A stretch of 41,240 nt of DNA from Patescibacteria group bacterium (GCA_018830865.1 JAHJRN010000012.1:1-41240), one strand, 5' to 3'. Shown: positions 7,978 through 16,554, numbered from the stretch's first letter. The notes: generated by a model not told the origin, from the letters alone. Numbers and translations are program-made.

Positions 7978-8370
7978 TCAGTAAATTTCGCAGAGGACTT
8001 CCCCTCCGAGCTTACGCTTCCGCGCATCCTTGTTCGTCATGATGCCCGCGGACGTAGAGACGACCGCGATACCAATATCCGATAGGACGCGAGGAAGCTC
8101 GTTCGCGCGACGGTACACGCGACGACCCGGCGTGGAGACGCGAGAAATTCCGCGAATCGTCGGCTGCTTACCGTCGTATTTCAGGATGACCGACAAGGTC
8201 TTTCGGGGCCCATCCGCGTGTTCGGAAATCGCACCGACGTATCCTTCGCGCTCGAAGATCTTGGCGATTGCGAACTTCATCCGCGAGGAGGGGATGTCGA
8301 CGGATTCCATGTGCGCGTGTTGCGCGTTGCGGATGCGCGTTAGGAAGTCGCTGAGTGGATCGGTATACAT
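7978..8370 (-). CDS. rpsH: Small-subunit ribosomal protein uS8
   Basis: S8 is a primary 16S rRNA binder and in E. coli the translational repressor of the spc operon. The 130-aa sequence begins MYTDPLSDFLTRIRNAQHA and contains the C-terminal RNA-binding motif GIAVVSTSAGIMTNKDARKR. Length is normal. It follows the S14 gene after 5 nt. Confidence 0.97.
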   Translation of the reverse strand: MYTDPLSDFLTRIRNAQHAHMESVDIPSSRMKFAIAKIFEREGYVGAISEHADGPRKTLSVILKYDGKQPTIRGISRVSTPGRRVYRRANELPRVLSDIGIAVVSTSAGIMTNKDARKRKLGGEVLCEIY

Positions 8371-8375
8371 AGAGG

Positions 8376-8561
8376 TTACCAGCTGGATTTGGTCACGCCG
8401 GGGAGTTCACCGCGGTTCGCGAGTTCGCGGACGCAGATTCGGCACAGATTGAAGTCGCGCATGAACCCGTGGCGGCGGCCGCAGCGCCAACAGCGCCGCA
8501 CGGTGCGGGTGCTGAACTTCGGCGTGCGCCGGGATTTTGCGATTTGGGATTGGGTAGCCAT
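8376..8561 (-). CDS. rpsZ: Small-subunit ribosomal protein uS14, zinc-binding (type Z) form
   Basis: S14 assembles late into the 30S head. This is the short 61-aa C+ form with four zinc-ligand cysteines at 24, 27, 40 and 43 (RRCWRCGR and [10 protein letters not shown]), followed by the conserved [11 protein letters not shown] end. It lies between rplE and rpsH, the standard spc position. Confidence 0.97.
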   Translation of the reverse strand: MATQSQIAKSRRTPKFSTRTVRRCWRCGRRHGFMRDFNLCRICVRELANRGELPGVTKSSW

Positions 8562-8567
8562 ACGCGG

Positions 8568-9104
8568 TTAGTCGTTAAATGGGAATCCGAGGGCACGGAG
8601 AAGGGCAATGCCCTTCGCCCGATCGCCGGCGGTGTTTGAGACGGTGACTTCCAATCCATGGACGCGCTCAACCTCGTCCGGACGAATTTCCGGAAACGAG
8701 AGGAATTCGCGGAAGCCGACCGAGATGTTGCCGCGGGCATCGACATGCTTCGTCGTGATGCCGCGGAAGTCCCTGATGCGGGGGAACGTCACGCGGAGCA
8801 GCTTCTCGAGGAAGTGCCACATGCGAGGGCCGCGCATCGTGACCCGCAGTCCCACGACCATCCCCTTACGAATCTTGAAGCTCGCAATGGACTGCTTCGC
8901 CTTCGTCTTGACAGCCCGTTGGCCCGTGATGCGCGCGAGCACGTTTTCCGCGGTCTCGAAGAACTTCGGGTCCTTCAGCCCCTGCGATGCGCCAATTGAG
9001 ACGGTGATGGCCGAGATCTTGGGTACGGCAAGCGCGTTTGCGATGCCGAACTCTTTGGCCAACGCGGGTGCAATCTCTTTGGTGTAGCGTTCTTTCAGCG
9101 TCAT
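8568..9104 (-). CDS. rplE: Large-subunit ribosomal protein uL5
   Basis: L5 binds 5S rRNA and contacts the P-site tRNA. The 178-aa protein starts MTLKERYTKEIAPALAKEFG and contains the KxSIASFKIRKGMVVGLRVTMRG-type core and the GISVGFREFLSFPEI-type C-terminal half. The start is the ATG at 9104, joined to the rplX stop by a TGATATG junction; the open frame further upstream overlaps rplX and is not used. Confidence 0.96.
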   Translation of the reverse strand: MTLKERYTKEIAPALAKEFGIANALAVPKISAITVSIGASQGLKDPKFFETAENVLARITGQRAVKTKAKQSIASFKIRKGMVVGLRVTMRGPRMWHFLEKLLRVTFPRIRDFRGITTKHVDARGNISVGFREFLSFPEIRPDEVERVHGLEVTVSNTAGDRAKGIALLRALGFPFND

Positions 9105-9105
9105 A

Positions 9106-9375
9106 TCAGGCCTTGGGCTTATCATCATGGCGGACCGTCTTGCCGCTCTCGGTGATCGGCAGGACATTCGACGCATGGATCGGCATGGAGAACTCGACGG
9201 TCTGTCCCTTCTCCCCGGCGCGCCGGGAACGTAGGTGCCGCTTGGACAGGTTCACGCCCTCCACGACGACGCGATTCAGCTTCGGGAACGTCTGCATGAC
9301 CTTTCCGGTCTTCCCTTTATCTTTGCCGGCGAGGACCTTCACGACGTCGCCGGTCTTGATGCGGAATTTCGTCAT
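9106..9375 (-). CDS. rplX: Large-subunit ribosomal protein uL24
   Basis: L24 is an early 50S assembly initiator. The 89-aa sequence has the KOW motif at the start (IKTGDVVKVLAGKDKGKTGKV) and the VEGVNLSKRH segment that follows in the family. It is slightly shorter than the E. coli protein. The ATG is one nt after the rplN stop (TGATATG). Confidence 0.96.
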   Translation of the reverse strand: MTKFRIKTGDVVKVLAGKDKGKTGKVMQTFPKLNRVVVEGVNLSKRHLRSRRAGEKGQTVEFSMPIHASNVLPITESGKTVRHDDKPKA

Positions 9376-9376
9376 A

Positions 9377-9748
9377 TCAGAGCACTTCAGGCGCTAATGA
9401 GACGATCTTCATGAAGCCTTGACCGCGGAGCTCACGCGCCACGGGGCCGAAGATACGGGTCCCCTTCGGTTCCTTGGTCTTGCGGTCGATGATGACCGCG
9501 GCGTTATCGTCGAAACGGATATACGTCCCGTCCGGGCGGCGAGTTTCCTTATGCACCCGCACGAGCACGGCATGCACCACGTCCGACTTCTTCACGGTCC
9601 CATGCGGGACGGCGACCTTGACGACGCAGGTAATGACGTCCGCGAGGCCCGCGGTGCGTTTCTTGTAGCCGCCGAGTACGCGGATGCACTGGAGCTTCTT
9701 TGCTCCGGTGTTATCGGCGACGTGCAGCATCGATCGGTGTTGGACCAT
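9377..9748 (-). CDS. rplN: Large-subunit ribosomal protein uL14
   Basis: L14 forms inter-subunit bridges and binds the silencing factor RsfS. The 123-aa protein starts [24 protein letters not shown] and has the [22 protein letters not shown] and [13 protein letters not shown] signatures. Usual length. It follows rpsQ through a TAACCGTATG stop-start junction. Confidence 0.97.
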   Translation of the reverse strand: MVQHRSMLHVADNTGAKKLQCIRVLGGYKKRTAGLADVITCVVKVAVPHGTVKKSDVVHAVLVRVHKETRRPDGTYIRFDDNAAVIIDRKTKEPKGTRIFGPVARELRGQGFMKIVSLAPEVL

Positions 9749-9752
9749 ACGG

Positions 9753-10034
9753 TTATGCGACGGATGTGACGGTCTTGATGAACCGCCAGCGCTTATCCTT
9801 CGAGATGGGGCGCGTCTCTTCGAAAAGAATCGCGTCGCCGAGCTTGGCCTTCCCGTGCTCGTCGTGCACCTTGAAGTTCCTCGAACGTGTGAAGACCTTA
9901 CCGTATTTCTCGTGCGCGATGCGCCGATCCACGCGCACGACGACGGTCTTCGTCATCTTCGTGGACACGACGACACCCTCGAGGCGGCGGCGCTTCGATC
10001 GCGTGTCATTCGTTGTCTCGGTGAGTGCTGTCAT
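9753..10034 (-). CDS. rpsQ: Small-subunit ribosomal protein uS17
   Basis: S17 is a primary 16S rRNA binder. The 93-aa product has the [18 protein letters not shown] core and the [16 protein letters not shown] segment, with a short Thr/Lys-rich N-terminus. The ATG at 10034 overlaps the rpmC stop in an ATGA quadruplet; the same frame runs upstream across rpmC but that part is an overlap artefact. Confidence 0.96.
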   Translation of the reverse strand: MTALTETTNDTRSKRRRLEGVVVSTKMTKTVVVRVDRRIAHEKYGKVFTRSRNFKVHDEHGKAKLGDAILFEETRPISKDKRWRFIKTVTSVA

Positions 10035-10240
10035 ACGTGTGGATGGGTAGTAGGCTTTTTCTGGGTCAAGGCCGTGAGCACGCGAGCGAGGTCTTTCTTC
10101 GCGTTGCGGAGCATGCGTACCTTGGCGTTCTGACGGGTCGCGACCTTGAAACGGAGATCGCGGATGTCCGCGCTGAGCTCGGCGGCGAGCCGTGTCAGCT
10201 CGTCGTGTTGCTTTTGGATAAGGTCCTTCGGGTTCATCAT
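10031..10240 (-). CDS. rpmC: Large-subunit ribosomal protein uL29
   Basis: L29 sits at the polypeptide exit tunnel next to L23. The 69-aa helical-hairpin protein reads MMNPKDLIQKQHDELTRLAAEL, then DLRFKVATRQNAKVRMLRNAKKDLARVLT, the family pattern. Start at ATG 10240 overlaps the rplP stop (ATGA); a second ATG follows directly. Both neighbours are translationally coupled to it. Confidence 0.93.
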   Translation of the reverse strand: MMNPKDLIQKQHDELTRLAAELSADIRDLRFKVATRQNAKVRMLRNAKKDLARVLTALTQKKPTTHPHV

Positions 10241-10656
10241 ACGATTTCCTTGGTGATGTACTTGCAGCGGCATGCGAGCTTATAGGCCGCGAGTTCGAGC
10301 GCCGTCTTCGCGGAAGCCTCAGGGATACCATCCATCTCGAACATCACGGTGCCAGCCTTCACGACCGAGATGTAGTGGTCGACGGCGCCTTTGCCGGCGC
10401 CCATCGGCACCTCGTTCCCTTTCTTCGTGACCGGGTGATCCGCGAAGATACGGATCCAGATCTTGCCGCCACGCCTGGTGTAGCGCGTGAGGACGCGACG
10501 CGCGGCCTCGATTTGCCGAGCCGAAATCCATGCTCCCGTGAGCGCCTTCAATCCATAGCTCCCGAACGCGAGTTCGATCTTGTCGGTCGCTCCGCGGATG
10601 TTGCGGCGACGGCCCTTATGCCACTTTCGGTGTTTGACCTTCTTCGGAATCAGCAT
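10237..10656 (-). CDS. rplP: Large-subunit ribosomal protein uL16
   Basis: L16 helps position tRNAs in the A and P sites. The 139-aa protein starts MLIPKKVKHRKWHKGR and contains GSYGLKALTGAWISARQIEAARR, RGGKIWIRIFADHPVTKK and the PMGAGKGAVDHY loop that reaches the peptidyl-transferase centre. Normal length. The gap to rpsC is 9 nt. Confidence 0.97.
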   Translation of the reverse strand: MLIPKKVKHRKWHKGRRRNIRGATDKIELAFGSYGLKALTGAWISARQIEAARRVLTRYTRRGGKIWIRIFADHPVTKKGNEVPMGAGKGAVDHYISVVKAGTVMFEMDGIPEASAKTALELAAYKLACRCKYITKEIV

Positions 10657-10665
10657 ATACGGATA

Positions 10666-11403
10666 TTAGGCATTCGGACCGGAGGACAACGGTCCGCGAC
10701 GATCGCGGGCACCCGTGCGTGCGCGACTTGGCGTCGTGGGCTGGTACTGCGCGAGTCGATCCTGTTCGAAGATGTCGCCACGATAGATCCAGACCTTCAC
10801 GCCGATCGTACCAGCCATGGTATGCGCCGTATCCTGGGCGAAATCGATGTCGGCACGAAGATTTGTGAGGGGAATTTTTCCCCACCCGAGCCATTCACGG
10901 CGTGCAATCTCAGCACCGTTCAGACGACCGGAGACGGCAATCTTCACGCCGAGCGCACCAGCCTTCTTCACGCGTTCAACCGCCATGCGGAAGACGCGAC
11001 GGAAAGGCATACGTCGCTCAAGGTCCTGGACAACCTGCTGCGCGACGATAACGGACTCGAGCGCCGCCTTGGGCGCCTCAACGACATTGACCTGCAACTG
11101 GACCTTCTTGCCCGAGAAGAACGTCTTCAGGAGCTTCTTCTTGAGGTCTTCGATGCCGACGCCGGAACGTCCGATGATGAGACCGGGCTTACCCGTTGTT
11201 ATCGTGATGATGAGCGTCCCCCGGGACCGTTCGACCGTCACCTCGCTTACCTGCGCATCCTTGAGTTCCTTCTTCATGAACCCGCGGATCTCGATATCCT
11301 GCTTGAGCAGCGAACGGTACGCGGCATCGCGCGCGAACCACCGCGACGGCCAGGTCGTGGTCGTTCCGAGACGAAAGGATTTTGGATGGACTTTGTGACC
11401 CAT
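10666..11403 (-). CDS. rpsC: Small-subunit ribosomal protein uS3
   Basis: S3 forms part of the mRNA entry tunnel. The 245-aa product starts MGHKVHPKSFRLG and has the KH domain with GRSGVGIEDLKKKL (GxxG type) and the C-terminal GRLNGAEIARREWLGWGKIPLTNLRADIDF segment. The tail is Arg-rich. The ATG at 11403 lies 4 nt after the rplV stop (TAACCGTATG junction); the frame upstream overlaps rplV. Confidence 0.97.
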   Translation of the reverse strand: MGHKVHPKSFRLGTTTTWPSRWFARDAAYRSLLKQDIEIRGFMKKELKDAQVSEVTVERSRGTLIITITTGKPGLIIGRSGVGIEDLKKKLLKTFFSGKKVQLQVNVVEAPKAALESVIVAQQVVQDLERRMPFRRVFRMAVERVKKAGALGVKIAVSGRLNGAEIARREWLGWGKIPLTNLRADIDFAQDTAHTMAGTIGVKVWIYRGDIFEQDRLAQYQPTTPSRARTGARDRRGPLSSGPNA

Positions 11404-11407
11404 ACGG

Positions 11408-11869
11408 TTATGCGGTGGTATTCGGTGTCGCGGCCTTCTTCGGGGCACGCGGCTTTGACGTCGCCTTCGACGGGGCGACAGCCTTCTTCTTGGTCGCCGC
11501 GGCCTTCTTCACGGCACGCTTCGACGGAACGATCTCGGAGGCAGGTGCAAGGATGAGCGTGATGTGCGTCGTACGCTTCCGAATCGGCGCGGCGCGTCCG
11601 TGCGCGCGGGGACGCCAACGCTTCAACGTGGCACCTCCGTCCGCGGCGATCGCCTTGACGACGAGCGTGGACTTGTCGAGTTTAAAATTATGCTCGGCGT
11701 TCGCGATCGCGGACTCGATAAGCTTCCGCACGGGCAACGAGGCGTCCTTCTGGAGGAACGTCAACCGCTGCAGGGCCTCGGCCACGGGAAGACCGCGAAC
11801 GAGGTCGACCACGAGGCGGACCTTACGGGGGGCCATGCGGAGATGGCGAAGGGATGCGTGGACGTCCAT
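11408..11869 (-). CDS. rplV: Large-subunit ribosomal protein uL22 with Lys/Ala-rich C-terminal tail
   Basis: L22 lines the exit tunnel. The core (residues 1-110) carries HLRMAPRKVRLVVDLVRG and the tunnel-loop signature KRWRPRAHGRAAPIRKRTTHITL. Beyond about residue 112 there is a 40-residue extension rich in Lys, Ala, Pro and Thr, so the protein is 153 aa compared with 110 in E. coli. The start follows the rpsS stop by TAACGTATG. Confidence 0.97.
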   Translation of the reverse strand: MDVHASLRHLRMAPRKVRLVVDLVRGLPVAEALQRLTFLQKDASLPVRKLIESAIANAEHNFKLDKSTLVVKAIAADGGATLKRWRPRAHGRAAPIRKRTTHITLILAPASEIVPSKRAVKKAAATKKKAVAPSKATSKPRAPKKAATPNTTA

Positions 11870-11872
11870 ACG

Positions 11873-12202
11873 TTATTTCTTGGGTGCTGGTGCCGCGGCC
11901 GGGGCAGCAGACACGGCCGACTTCGACGACTCGATTTCCTTCTGCATCTTGCCACCGTGACGGACAAACTTCCGCGTCGGAGAAAACTCGCCGAGCTTGT
12001 GACCGACCATATTCTCGATGACGAAGACCGGGAGATGCGCCTTGCCGTTATGCACGCCGAACGTCATCCCCACCATGGCAGGCGTGATGGTCGATGCGCG
12101 GGACCAGGTCTTGATGACCGTCTTGTCGCCGGGCTTCACTTTTGCCACCTTTGCGAGCAGCTTGAGGTCCGTGAAAGGACCCTTTTTCAGGCTTCGTGAC
12201 AT
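11873..12202 (-). CDS. rpsS: Small-subunit ribosomal protein uS19
   Basis: S19 is in the 30S head and contacts S13 and 16S rRNA. The sequence [30 protein letters not shown] and [18 protein letters not shown] are diagnostic. The 109-aa length includes a short Ser/Ala/Pro-rich tail (about 15 residues). The start follows the rplB stop by TAACGTATG. Confidence 0.97.
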   Translation of the reverse strand: MSRSLKKGPFTDLKLLAKVAKVKPGDKTVIKTWSRASTITPAMVGMTFGVHNGKAHLPVFVIENMVGHKLGEFSPTRKFVRHGGKMQKEIESSKSAVSAAPAAAPAPKK

Positions 12203-12205
12203 ACG

Positions 12206-13039
12206 TTATTTCTTACGTCGGCGTTTGAGAATGAGTCTATCCGACGGCCGGTTCTTCCGGCGCGTCTTCACGCCCATCGCGTGCTTGCCCCACTTGGTCT
12301 TGGCGTATTTCATGCCGATCGGATGCTTGCCTTCACCTCCACCATGCGGGTGATCGACCGGGTTCATGGCCTTACCGCGGACGGTCGGCTTGATGCCGCG
12401 CAAGCGCATACGCCCCGCCTTGCCCCAACGTACGAGGCGCCAATCCGGATTCGAGACCGTGCCGATCGTAGCCATGCAGTCCTTCTGGACGTTCCGCGTC
12501 TCGCCCGACGGAAGCTTCAGCGTCGCATACGACCCTTCGACGGCCATGATCTGAATGGATGTACCAGCACCTCGACCGATCTGCCCGCCCTTTCCGGGCT
12601 GGAGCTCGACGCTGTGTACCGTAACGCCGACCGGCATATTACCGAGCGACATACGGTTGCCGACCGCGATATCGGTCGTTCCCTTCGTGGACACGACCAT
12701 GTCGCCGACCTTCTGGCCATCGGGCATCAGCATGTAGCGCTTCTCGCCGTCCTTGTAGACGAGCAGGGAGATGCGGGCTCCACGATTCGGATCGTATTCG
12801 ATGGAGTCGACACGTGCCGGGATATCGAACTTGTCGCGTCGGAAATCCACGATACGGATGCGCTGAGCGACGCCACCACCCTTATGGCGGACGGTGAGCT
12901 TCCCTTTGGTCCGCCCCGCGAATTCCTTCCGGGCTACGGTCAGCTTCTTTTCCGGGGACTTCCGTGTCACGTCGGACGTGTCCTGCACCGATGAGATGCG
13001 GCGTCCGCTCGTGTTAGGTCGGTAGATCTTGATCGGCAT
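12206..13039 (-). CDS. rplB: Large-subunit ribosomal protein uL2
   Basis: L2 is required for subunit association and the peptidyl-transferase centre. The 277-aa sequence has the KGKLTVRHKGGG segment, the SH3-like GTSIQIMAVEG core and the near-invariant MNPVDHPHGGGEGK loop with its conserved His, then a basic tail ending KRRRKK. Standard length. It begins 4 nt after the rplW stop. Confidence 0.98.
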   Translation of the reverse strand: MPIKIYRPNTSGRRISSVQDTSDVTRKSPEKKLTVARKEFAGRTKGKLTVRHKGGGVAQRIRIVDFRRDKFDIPARVDSIEYDPNRGARISLLVYKDGEKRYMLMPDGQKVGDMVVSTKGTTDIAVGNRMSLGNMPVGVTVHSVELQPGKGGQIGRGAGTSIQIMAVEGSYATLKLPSGETRNVQKDCMATIGTVSNPDWRLVRWGKAGRMRLRGIKPTVRGKAMNPVDHPHGGGEGKHPIGMKYAKTKWGKHAMGVKTRRKNRPSDRLILKRRRKK

Positions 13040-13043
13040 ATGC

Positions 13044-13475
13044 TTAGACTCCTTCGTAGAGGTCGATCGTCTGTCCGTTCTTGAGCGTGACGATGGCCTT
13101 CTTCCAGTTTCGACGACGGCCTTCGATGCGACCGCGCTTCAGGTACTTCCCGATACCGCGTGCCGTGCGCACGGACGCGACCGTCACCTTGTAGAGCGCC
13201 TCGACCGCCTTCCTGATCTCGACCTTGTTGGCGTCGACCGGGACGTCGAACACGTACGTGCCCTTCGGGGACGATGCAGCCTTCTCGCTGACATGCGGCT
13301 TCACGAGCAGACGCGGCGAATTCCCGCCGAGGACGGACGGGGCCGCGACGACGGTCGTCTCCGCGGCCTTCTCCGCCACGGGTGTCGTCGCATCCGTGTC
13401 CTTCTTCGGCTTCTTCTCGGACGCGGTCTCCTTCGGAGACGGCATCTTCTTCTTCACGCGATCAAACAGTCCCAT
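13044..13475 (-). CDS. rplW: Large-subunit ribosomal protein uL23 with N-terminal extension
   Basis: L23 is the docking site for trigger factor and SRP at the tunnel exit. The core begins near residue 54 (RLLVKPHVSEKAA) and runs through YVFDVPVDANKVEIRKAVEALYKV, the family signature. The first 50 residues are a Lys/Ala/Thr/Glu-rich extension (MGLFDRVKKKMPSPKE...), giving 143 aa compared with about 100. The ATG at 13475 overlaps rplD by 14 nt; an internal ATG at 13445 would remove ten residues. Confidence 0.94.
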   Translation of the reverse strand: MGLFDRVKKKMPSPKETASEKKPKKDTDATTPVAEKAAETTVVAAPSVLGGNSPRLLVKPHVSEKAASSPKGTYVFDVPVDANKVEIRKAVEALYKVTVASVRTARGIGKYLKRGRIEGRRRNWKKAIVTLKNGQTIDLYEGV

Positions 13476-14094
13476 AGAGTTTCTCGAAAGCAGGCACCGC
13501 GTCCTTCTGGAAGAGGATCGTCGGCGTGTTCACGATATCAACAATATTCAAGGTGTTGACGGTCACCAGCTTCACATCCTTGAGGTTCCGCACCATGCGT
13601 AGGAACGACGGGTTGGACGCCGGAATGATCAGCAGCGTCCGACGGCCGAGCGGAAGGTTGCGGAGCATCGCCACGGCGAGCTTCGTCTTCGGCTCCGCGA
13701 ACGTCGGGGGTTCGAGCACGAGCAACTTCTCGTTCGAGACCTTGTCGGACAACGCCATAAACAACGCACTGCGCTTGGCCTTACGGTTCACCTTCACGCC
13801 GAAGTTTCGGACGTTGCGAGGTCCGTGCGCGACGCCGCCACCGACCCAGTGCGGATTGCGCGTCGACCCTTGGCGGGCGCGACCCGTCCCCTTCTGGCGC
13901 CACGGCTTCTTACCGCCGCCGCTGACCTCGCCCTTGGTCTTGGTATGGCCGGTGTTGCGGCGCGCATTGGCTTGTTGCGCGACGACCACCTCGTGCACCA
14001 GCGTCGGATTCACCTTCACGCCGAAATGCGCGGCGGAGAGTTCCATGTCGCCGGCCTTCGTGCCGTCTTGCTTGTAGATGATGACGTTCGGCAT
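13462..14094 (-). CDS. rplD: Large-subunit ribosomal protein uL4
   Basis: L4 lines the exit tunnel and in E. coli represses the S10 operon by acting on its leader. The 210-aa product starts MPNVIIYKQDGTKAGDMELS and has the tunnel-loop signature GGGKKPWRQKGTGRARQGS, then the NVRNFGVKVNRKAKRSAL region. The start is the ATG at 14094, 4 nt past the rplC stop. Given the structured leader upstream of rplC, L4 is one possible regulator, but nothing in the sequence proves that. Confidence 0.97.
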   Translation of the reverse strand: MPNVIIYKQDGTKAGDMELSAAHFGVKVNPTLVHEVVVAQQANARRNTGHTKTKGEVSGGGKKPWRQKGTGRARQGSTRNPHWVGGGVAHGPRNVRNFGVKVNRKAKRSALFMALSDKVSNEKLLVLEPPTFAEPKTKLAVAMLRNLPLGRRTLLIIPASNPSFLRMVRNLKDVKLVTVNTLNIVDIVNTPTILFQKDAVPAFEKLYGTV

Positions 14095-14098
14095 ATGC

Positions 14099-14701
14099 TT
14101 ACGCGGTTCGGAGCTCAAGGACGGCATTTCGGGCGCCAGGCACAGCACCTTTCACGGCGAGGACTCCTCCGTCGCGGACTTCGATGACCTCGAGATTCTT
14201 GACTGTGACCGTATCCGCGCCCATGTGGCCGGGTTTCTTGGTCCCTTTAAGCACGTGCTGGAGACCGCCAGCTCCGGACGAGCCCGGCATGCGTTCCTGG
14301 TCCTTATGCCCATGTGACTTCGGCTGCCCATGAAAATGATGGCGCTTGACCACGCCCTGAAACCCCTTACCTTTGGATGTACCCGTCACGTCAACGACAT
14401 CGCCGACGATGAACGCCGCGGCCTCGATCGTGTCGCCCCGCTTCATGGATGCAATCTCGTCGATCCGGAACTCACGGAGAACGCGGAGCTTAGGCAAATC
14501 CTTCAAGTGACCTTCCTGGGGTTTCGTCAATTTCTTCGCCTCGAGGAACCCGATCTGGACCGACGTATAGCCATCGGTCGTCATATCCTTCACCTGCGTC
14601 ACGACGCACGGTCCTGCCTGCAACAGGGTCACGGGAACAACCGTCCCATCGGGACGGAAAATCTGCGACATCTCGATTTTCTTCGCAAGGATGAATTTCA
14701 T
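14099..14701 (-). CDS. rplC: Large-subunit ribosomal protein uL3
   Basis: L3 is an early 50S assembly protein near the peptidyl-transferase centre. The 200-aa protein starts [15 protein letters not shown] and has the signature [25 protein letters not shown] followed by [22 protein letters not shown]. The start at ATG 14701 is chosen because the family N-terminus begins there; the frame upstream runs into the leader. No Shine-Dalgarno sequence is visible; a 6-bp hairpin (14715-14731) ends 13 nt before the ATG. Confidence 0.97.
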   Translation of the reverse strand: MKFILAKKIEMSQIFRPDGTVVPVTLLQAGPCVVTQVKDMTTDGYTSVQIGFLEAKKLTKPQEGHLKDLPKLRVLREFRIDEIASMKRGDTIEAAAFIVGDVVDVTGTSKGKGFQGVVKRHHFHGQPKSHGHKDQERMPGSSGAGGLQHVLKGTKKPGHMGADTVTVKNLEVIEVRDGGVLAVKGAVPGARNAVLELRTA

Positions 14702-14982
14702 AGGATGACTGGCGCTCCGGACAGGCCGGAGACAGTTGAGATGCACAAAGGCCCTCACATGGGCCGTGACCTGCCTGCCGAGTTAGCAGGATCTTTCGTG
14801 TCTCGGAACATGTGCGGGCCTCTGAGCGATCAAAGGCACTTGATTGTGAGCTGATGGCCCGTCTATCACATCTCTCGGCAGGGAGGTTATGCCATGGCCC
14901 CACATCGCTGGTGGGGATTATCCTGCCGTATCGGCGGGAAGCAACTTACTCCTTGGAAAAACGTTTTGACGGGGTGCGAGTC
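14702..14982 (-). ncRNA. Structured leader RNA between rpsJ and rplC (candidate ribosomal-protein regulatory element)
   Basis: This 281-nt gap is by far the longest in the ribosomal cluster and is packed with complementary segments. Seen directly: S1 14876-14882 with 14922-14928 (7 bp), enclosing hairpin 14898-14903/14911-14916 (6 bp); S2 14774-14782 with 14874-14882 (9 bp); S3 14750-14761 with 14809-14820 (12-nt arms, one mismatch), enclosing 14778-14782/14802-14806; S4 14815-14820 with 14856-14861 (6 bp), enclosing 14829-14833/14840-14844; and hairpin 14715-14720/14726-14731 just before rplC. S1 and S3 can coexist, S2 and S4 can coexist, but the two sets exclude each other. An AAGGAG (14949-14954) precedes a TTG mini-ORF of eight codons (14918-14944) that overlaps the S1 arm. 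It matches no leader family I know; regulation is inferred. Confidence 0.6.
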
Positions 14983-15327
14983 CTACATTTTAATCTCTAC
15001 GTCGACGCCAGCGGGAAGGTTCAAGCTCGTGAGCGCGTCGATGGTCTTCGCGTTCGGATCGAGGATGTCTACGATGCGCTTGTGAATCCGCATCTCGAAC
15101 TGTTCGCGGGCGTTCTTATGGACGAACGTGGAACGGTTGACGGTCCACTTCTTCTTTTCCGTCGGCAACGGGACCGGCCCGACCACCTTCGCGCCTGTCC
15201 GTTCCGCCGTATCGATGATCGTACGGGTGGACTGGTCGATGATCTTGTGGTCGTACGCGCGGATCTTGATGCGGACGCGGGACGACGCGACGTCCTTCGT
15301 GGCCTTCTTCTCAGCAGTATCAGTCAT
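14983..15327 (-). CDS. rpsJ: Small-subunit ribosomal protein uS10 (NusE)
   Basis: S10 is a 30S head protein and, as NusE, a partner of NusB in transcription antitermination; nusB is also in this window. The core has [35 protein letters not shown] and the [10 protein letters not shown] segment. At 114 aa it is slightly longer than usual because of a short charged N-terminus ([12 protein letters not shown]). It is 33 nt downstream of tuf and is followed by the structured leader. Confidence 0.97.
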   Translation of the reverse strand: MTDTAEKKATKDVASSRVRIKIRAYDHKIIDQSTRTIIDTAERTGAKVVGPVPLPTEKKKWTVNRSTFVHKNAREQFEMRIHKRIVDILDPNAKTIDALTSLNLPAGVDVEIKM

Positions 15328-15360
15328 GTCGGTTCCCGTTAACCTCGTTCGTTCGTCGAA

Positions 15361-16554
15361 TTACTTGACGATTTTCGTCACGACGCCGGCGCCGACCGTA
15401 CGGCCGCCTTCGCGGATGGCAAAACGCATCTTCTCCTCGATGGCGACCGGGGTGATGAGCGTGATCTTCATGCCGTTCACCGTATCGCCCGGGTTGACCA
15501 TGGCCACACCTTCCGGAAGGGTCACTTCGCCCGTCACGTCGGTGGTACGGATGTAGAACTGCGGCTTGTAGCCCGAAAGGAACGGCTTGTGGCGGCCGCC
15601 TTCATCCTTGGTCAGGGCGTACACCTCGGCTTCGACCTCCGTGTGCGGGGTGATGGAACCAGGCTTCGCCAAGACCATGCCGCGCTCGACATCTTCCTTC
15701 TTGATACCGCGGAGGAGCAGGCCGGCGTTATCGCCCGCCATGCCTTCCGTAAGCTGCTTGTTGAACATCTCGATGCCGGTGACGACCGTCTTGCGGGTCT
15801 CCCCGAGGCCGACGATCTCGACTTCCTCGTTCAACTTGGCCATGCCGCGCTCGATACGACCGGTGACGACCGTGCCGCGGCCTTCGATGGAGAACACGTC
15901 CTCAATCGGCATGAGCAACGGTTTGTCCGTCTCACGGACCGGCTCCGGGATGTATTCATCCAAGGCCTTCACGAGTTCCATGACCGACTTGGTCGCTTCC
16001 TCGTCCGTCGGGTTCTGGAGGGCCTTCAGGGCCGAACCACGGATGATGGGGGCGTTGTCGCCGTCGTATTCGTACTTGTTCAGGAGGTCGCGGACTTCCT
16101 GCTCGACGAGATCGATGAGCTCCGGATCGTCCACCATGTCCACCTTGTTGAGGAACACGATGACGCTCGGGACGCCGACCTGGTGCGCCAACAGGATGTG
16201 CTCACGTGTCTGCGGCATCGGACCGTCCGTGGCCGCGACGACGAGAATCGCGCCGTCCATCTGCGCGGCGCCCGTGATCATGTTCTTGATATAGTCCGCG
16301 TGGCCAGGGCAGTCCACGTGCGCGTAGTGACGCTTCTCGGACTCGTACTCGACATGCGCGGTCGCGATGGTGATGCCACGCGTCTTGGATTCTGGCGCCT
16401 TATCGAGATCATCGACGCCCTTCGTTTGGGCTTTCTGGCCCCTCGCGCTCAAAACGGCGAGCAATGCCGCTGTGAGAGTGGTCTTACCGTGGTCAACGTG
16501 ACCGATTGTCCCGACGTTGACGTGAGGCTTGGAACGGTCGAATACTTCTGCCAT
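15361..16554 (-). CDS. tuf: Elongation factor Tu
   Basis: GTPase that delivers aminoacyl-tRNA to the ribosome. The 397-aa protein has all GTP-binding motifs: [10 protein letters not shown], the switch [10 protein letters not shown] segment, DCPGHADY with the catalytic His, and NKVDMVDD. Domains 2 and 3 are complete ([13 protein letters not shown] and a C-terminal [14 protein letters not shown]). Usual length. It has its own promoter and a leader of about 60 nt. It is separated from fusA by two genes, unlike the fusA-tuf order of most str operons. Confidence 0.99.
   Translation of the reverse strand: MAEVFDRSKPHVNVGTIGHVDHGKTTLTAALLAVLSARGQKAQTKGVDDLDKAPESKTRGITIATAHVEYESEKRHYAHVDCPGHADYIKNMITGAAQMDGAILVVAATDGPMPQTREHILLAHQVGVPSVIVFLNKVDMVDDPELIDLVEQEVRDLLNKYEYDGDNAPIIRGSALKALQNPTDEEATKSVMELVKALDEYIPEPVRETDKPLLMPIEDVFSIEGRGTVVTGRIERGMAKLNEEVEIVGLGETRKTVVTGIEMFNKQLTEGMAGDNAGLLLRGIKKEDVERGMVLAKPGSITPHTEVEAEVYALTKDEGGRHKPFLSGYKPQFYIRTTDVTGEVTLPEGVAMVNPGDTVNGMKITLITPVAIEEKMRFAIREGGRTVGAGVVTKIVK

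Noticed and set aside
8608-9087. Long open frames on the plus strand opposite ribosomal genes, including one opposite rplE
   Set aside because: GC-rich genes produce open antisense frames; products are Arg/Ser-rich without recognisable domains.
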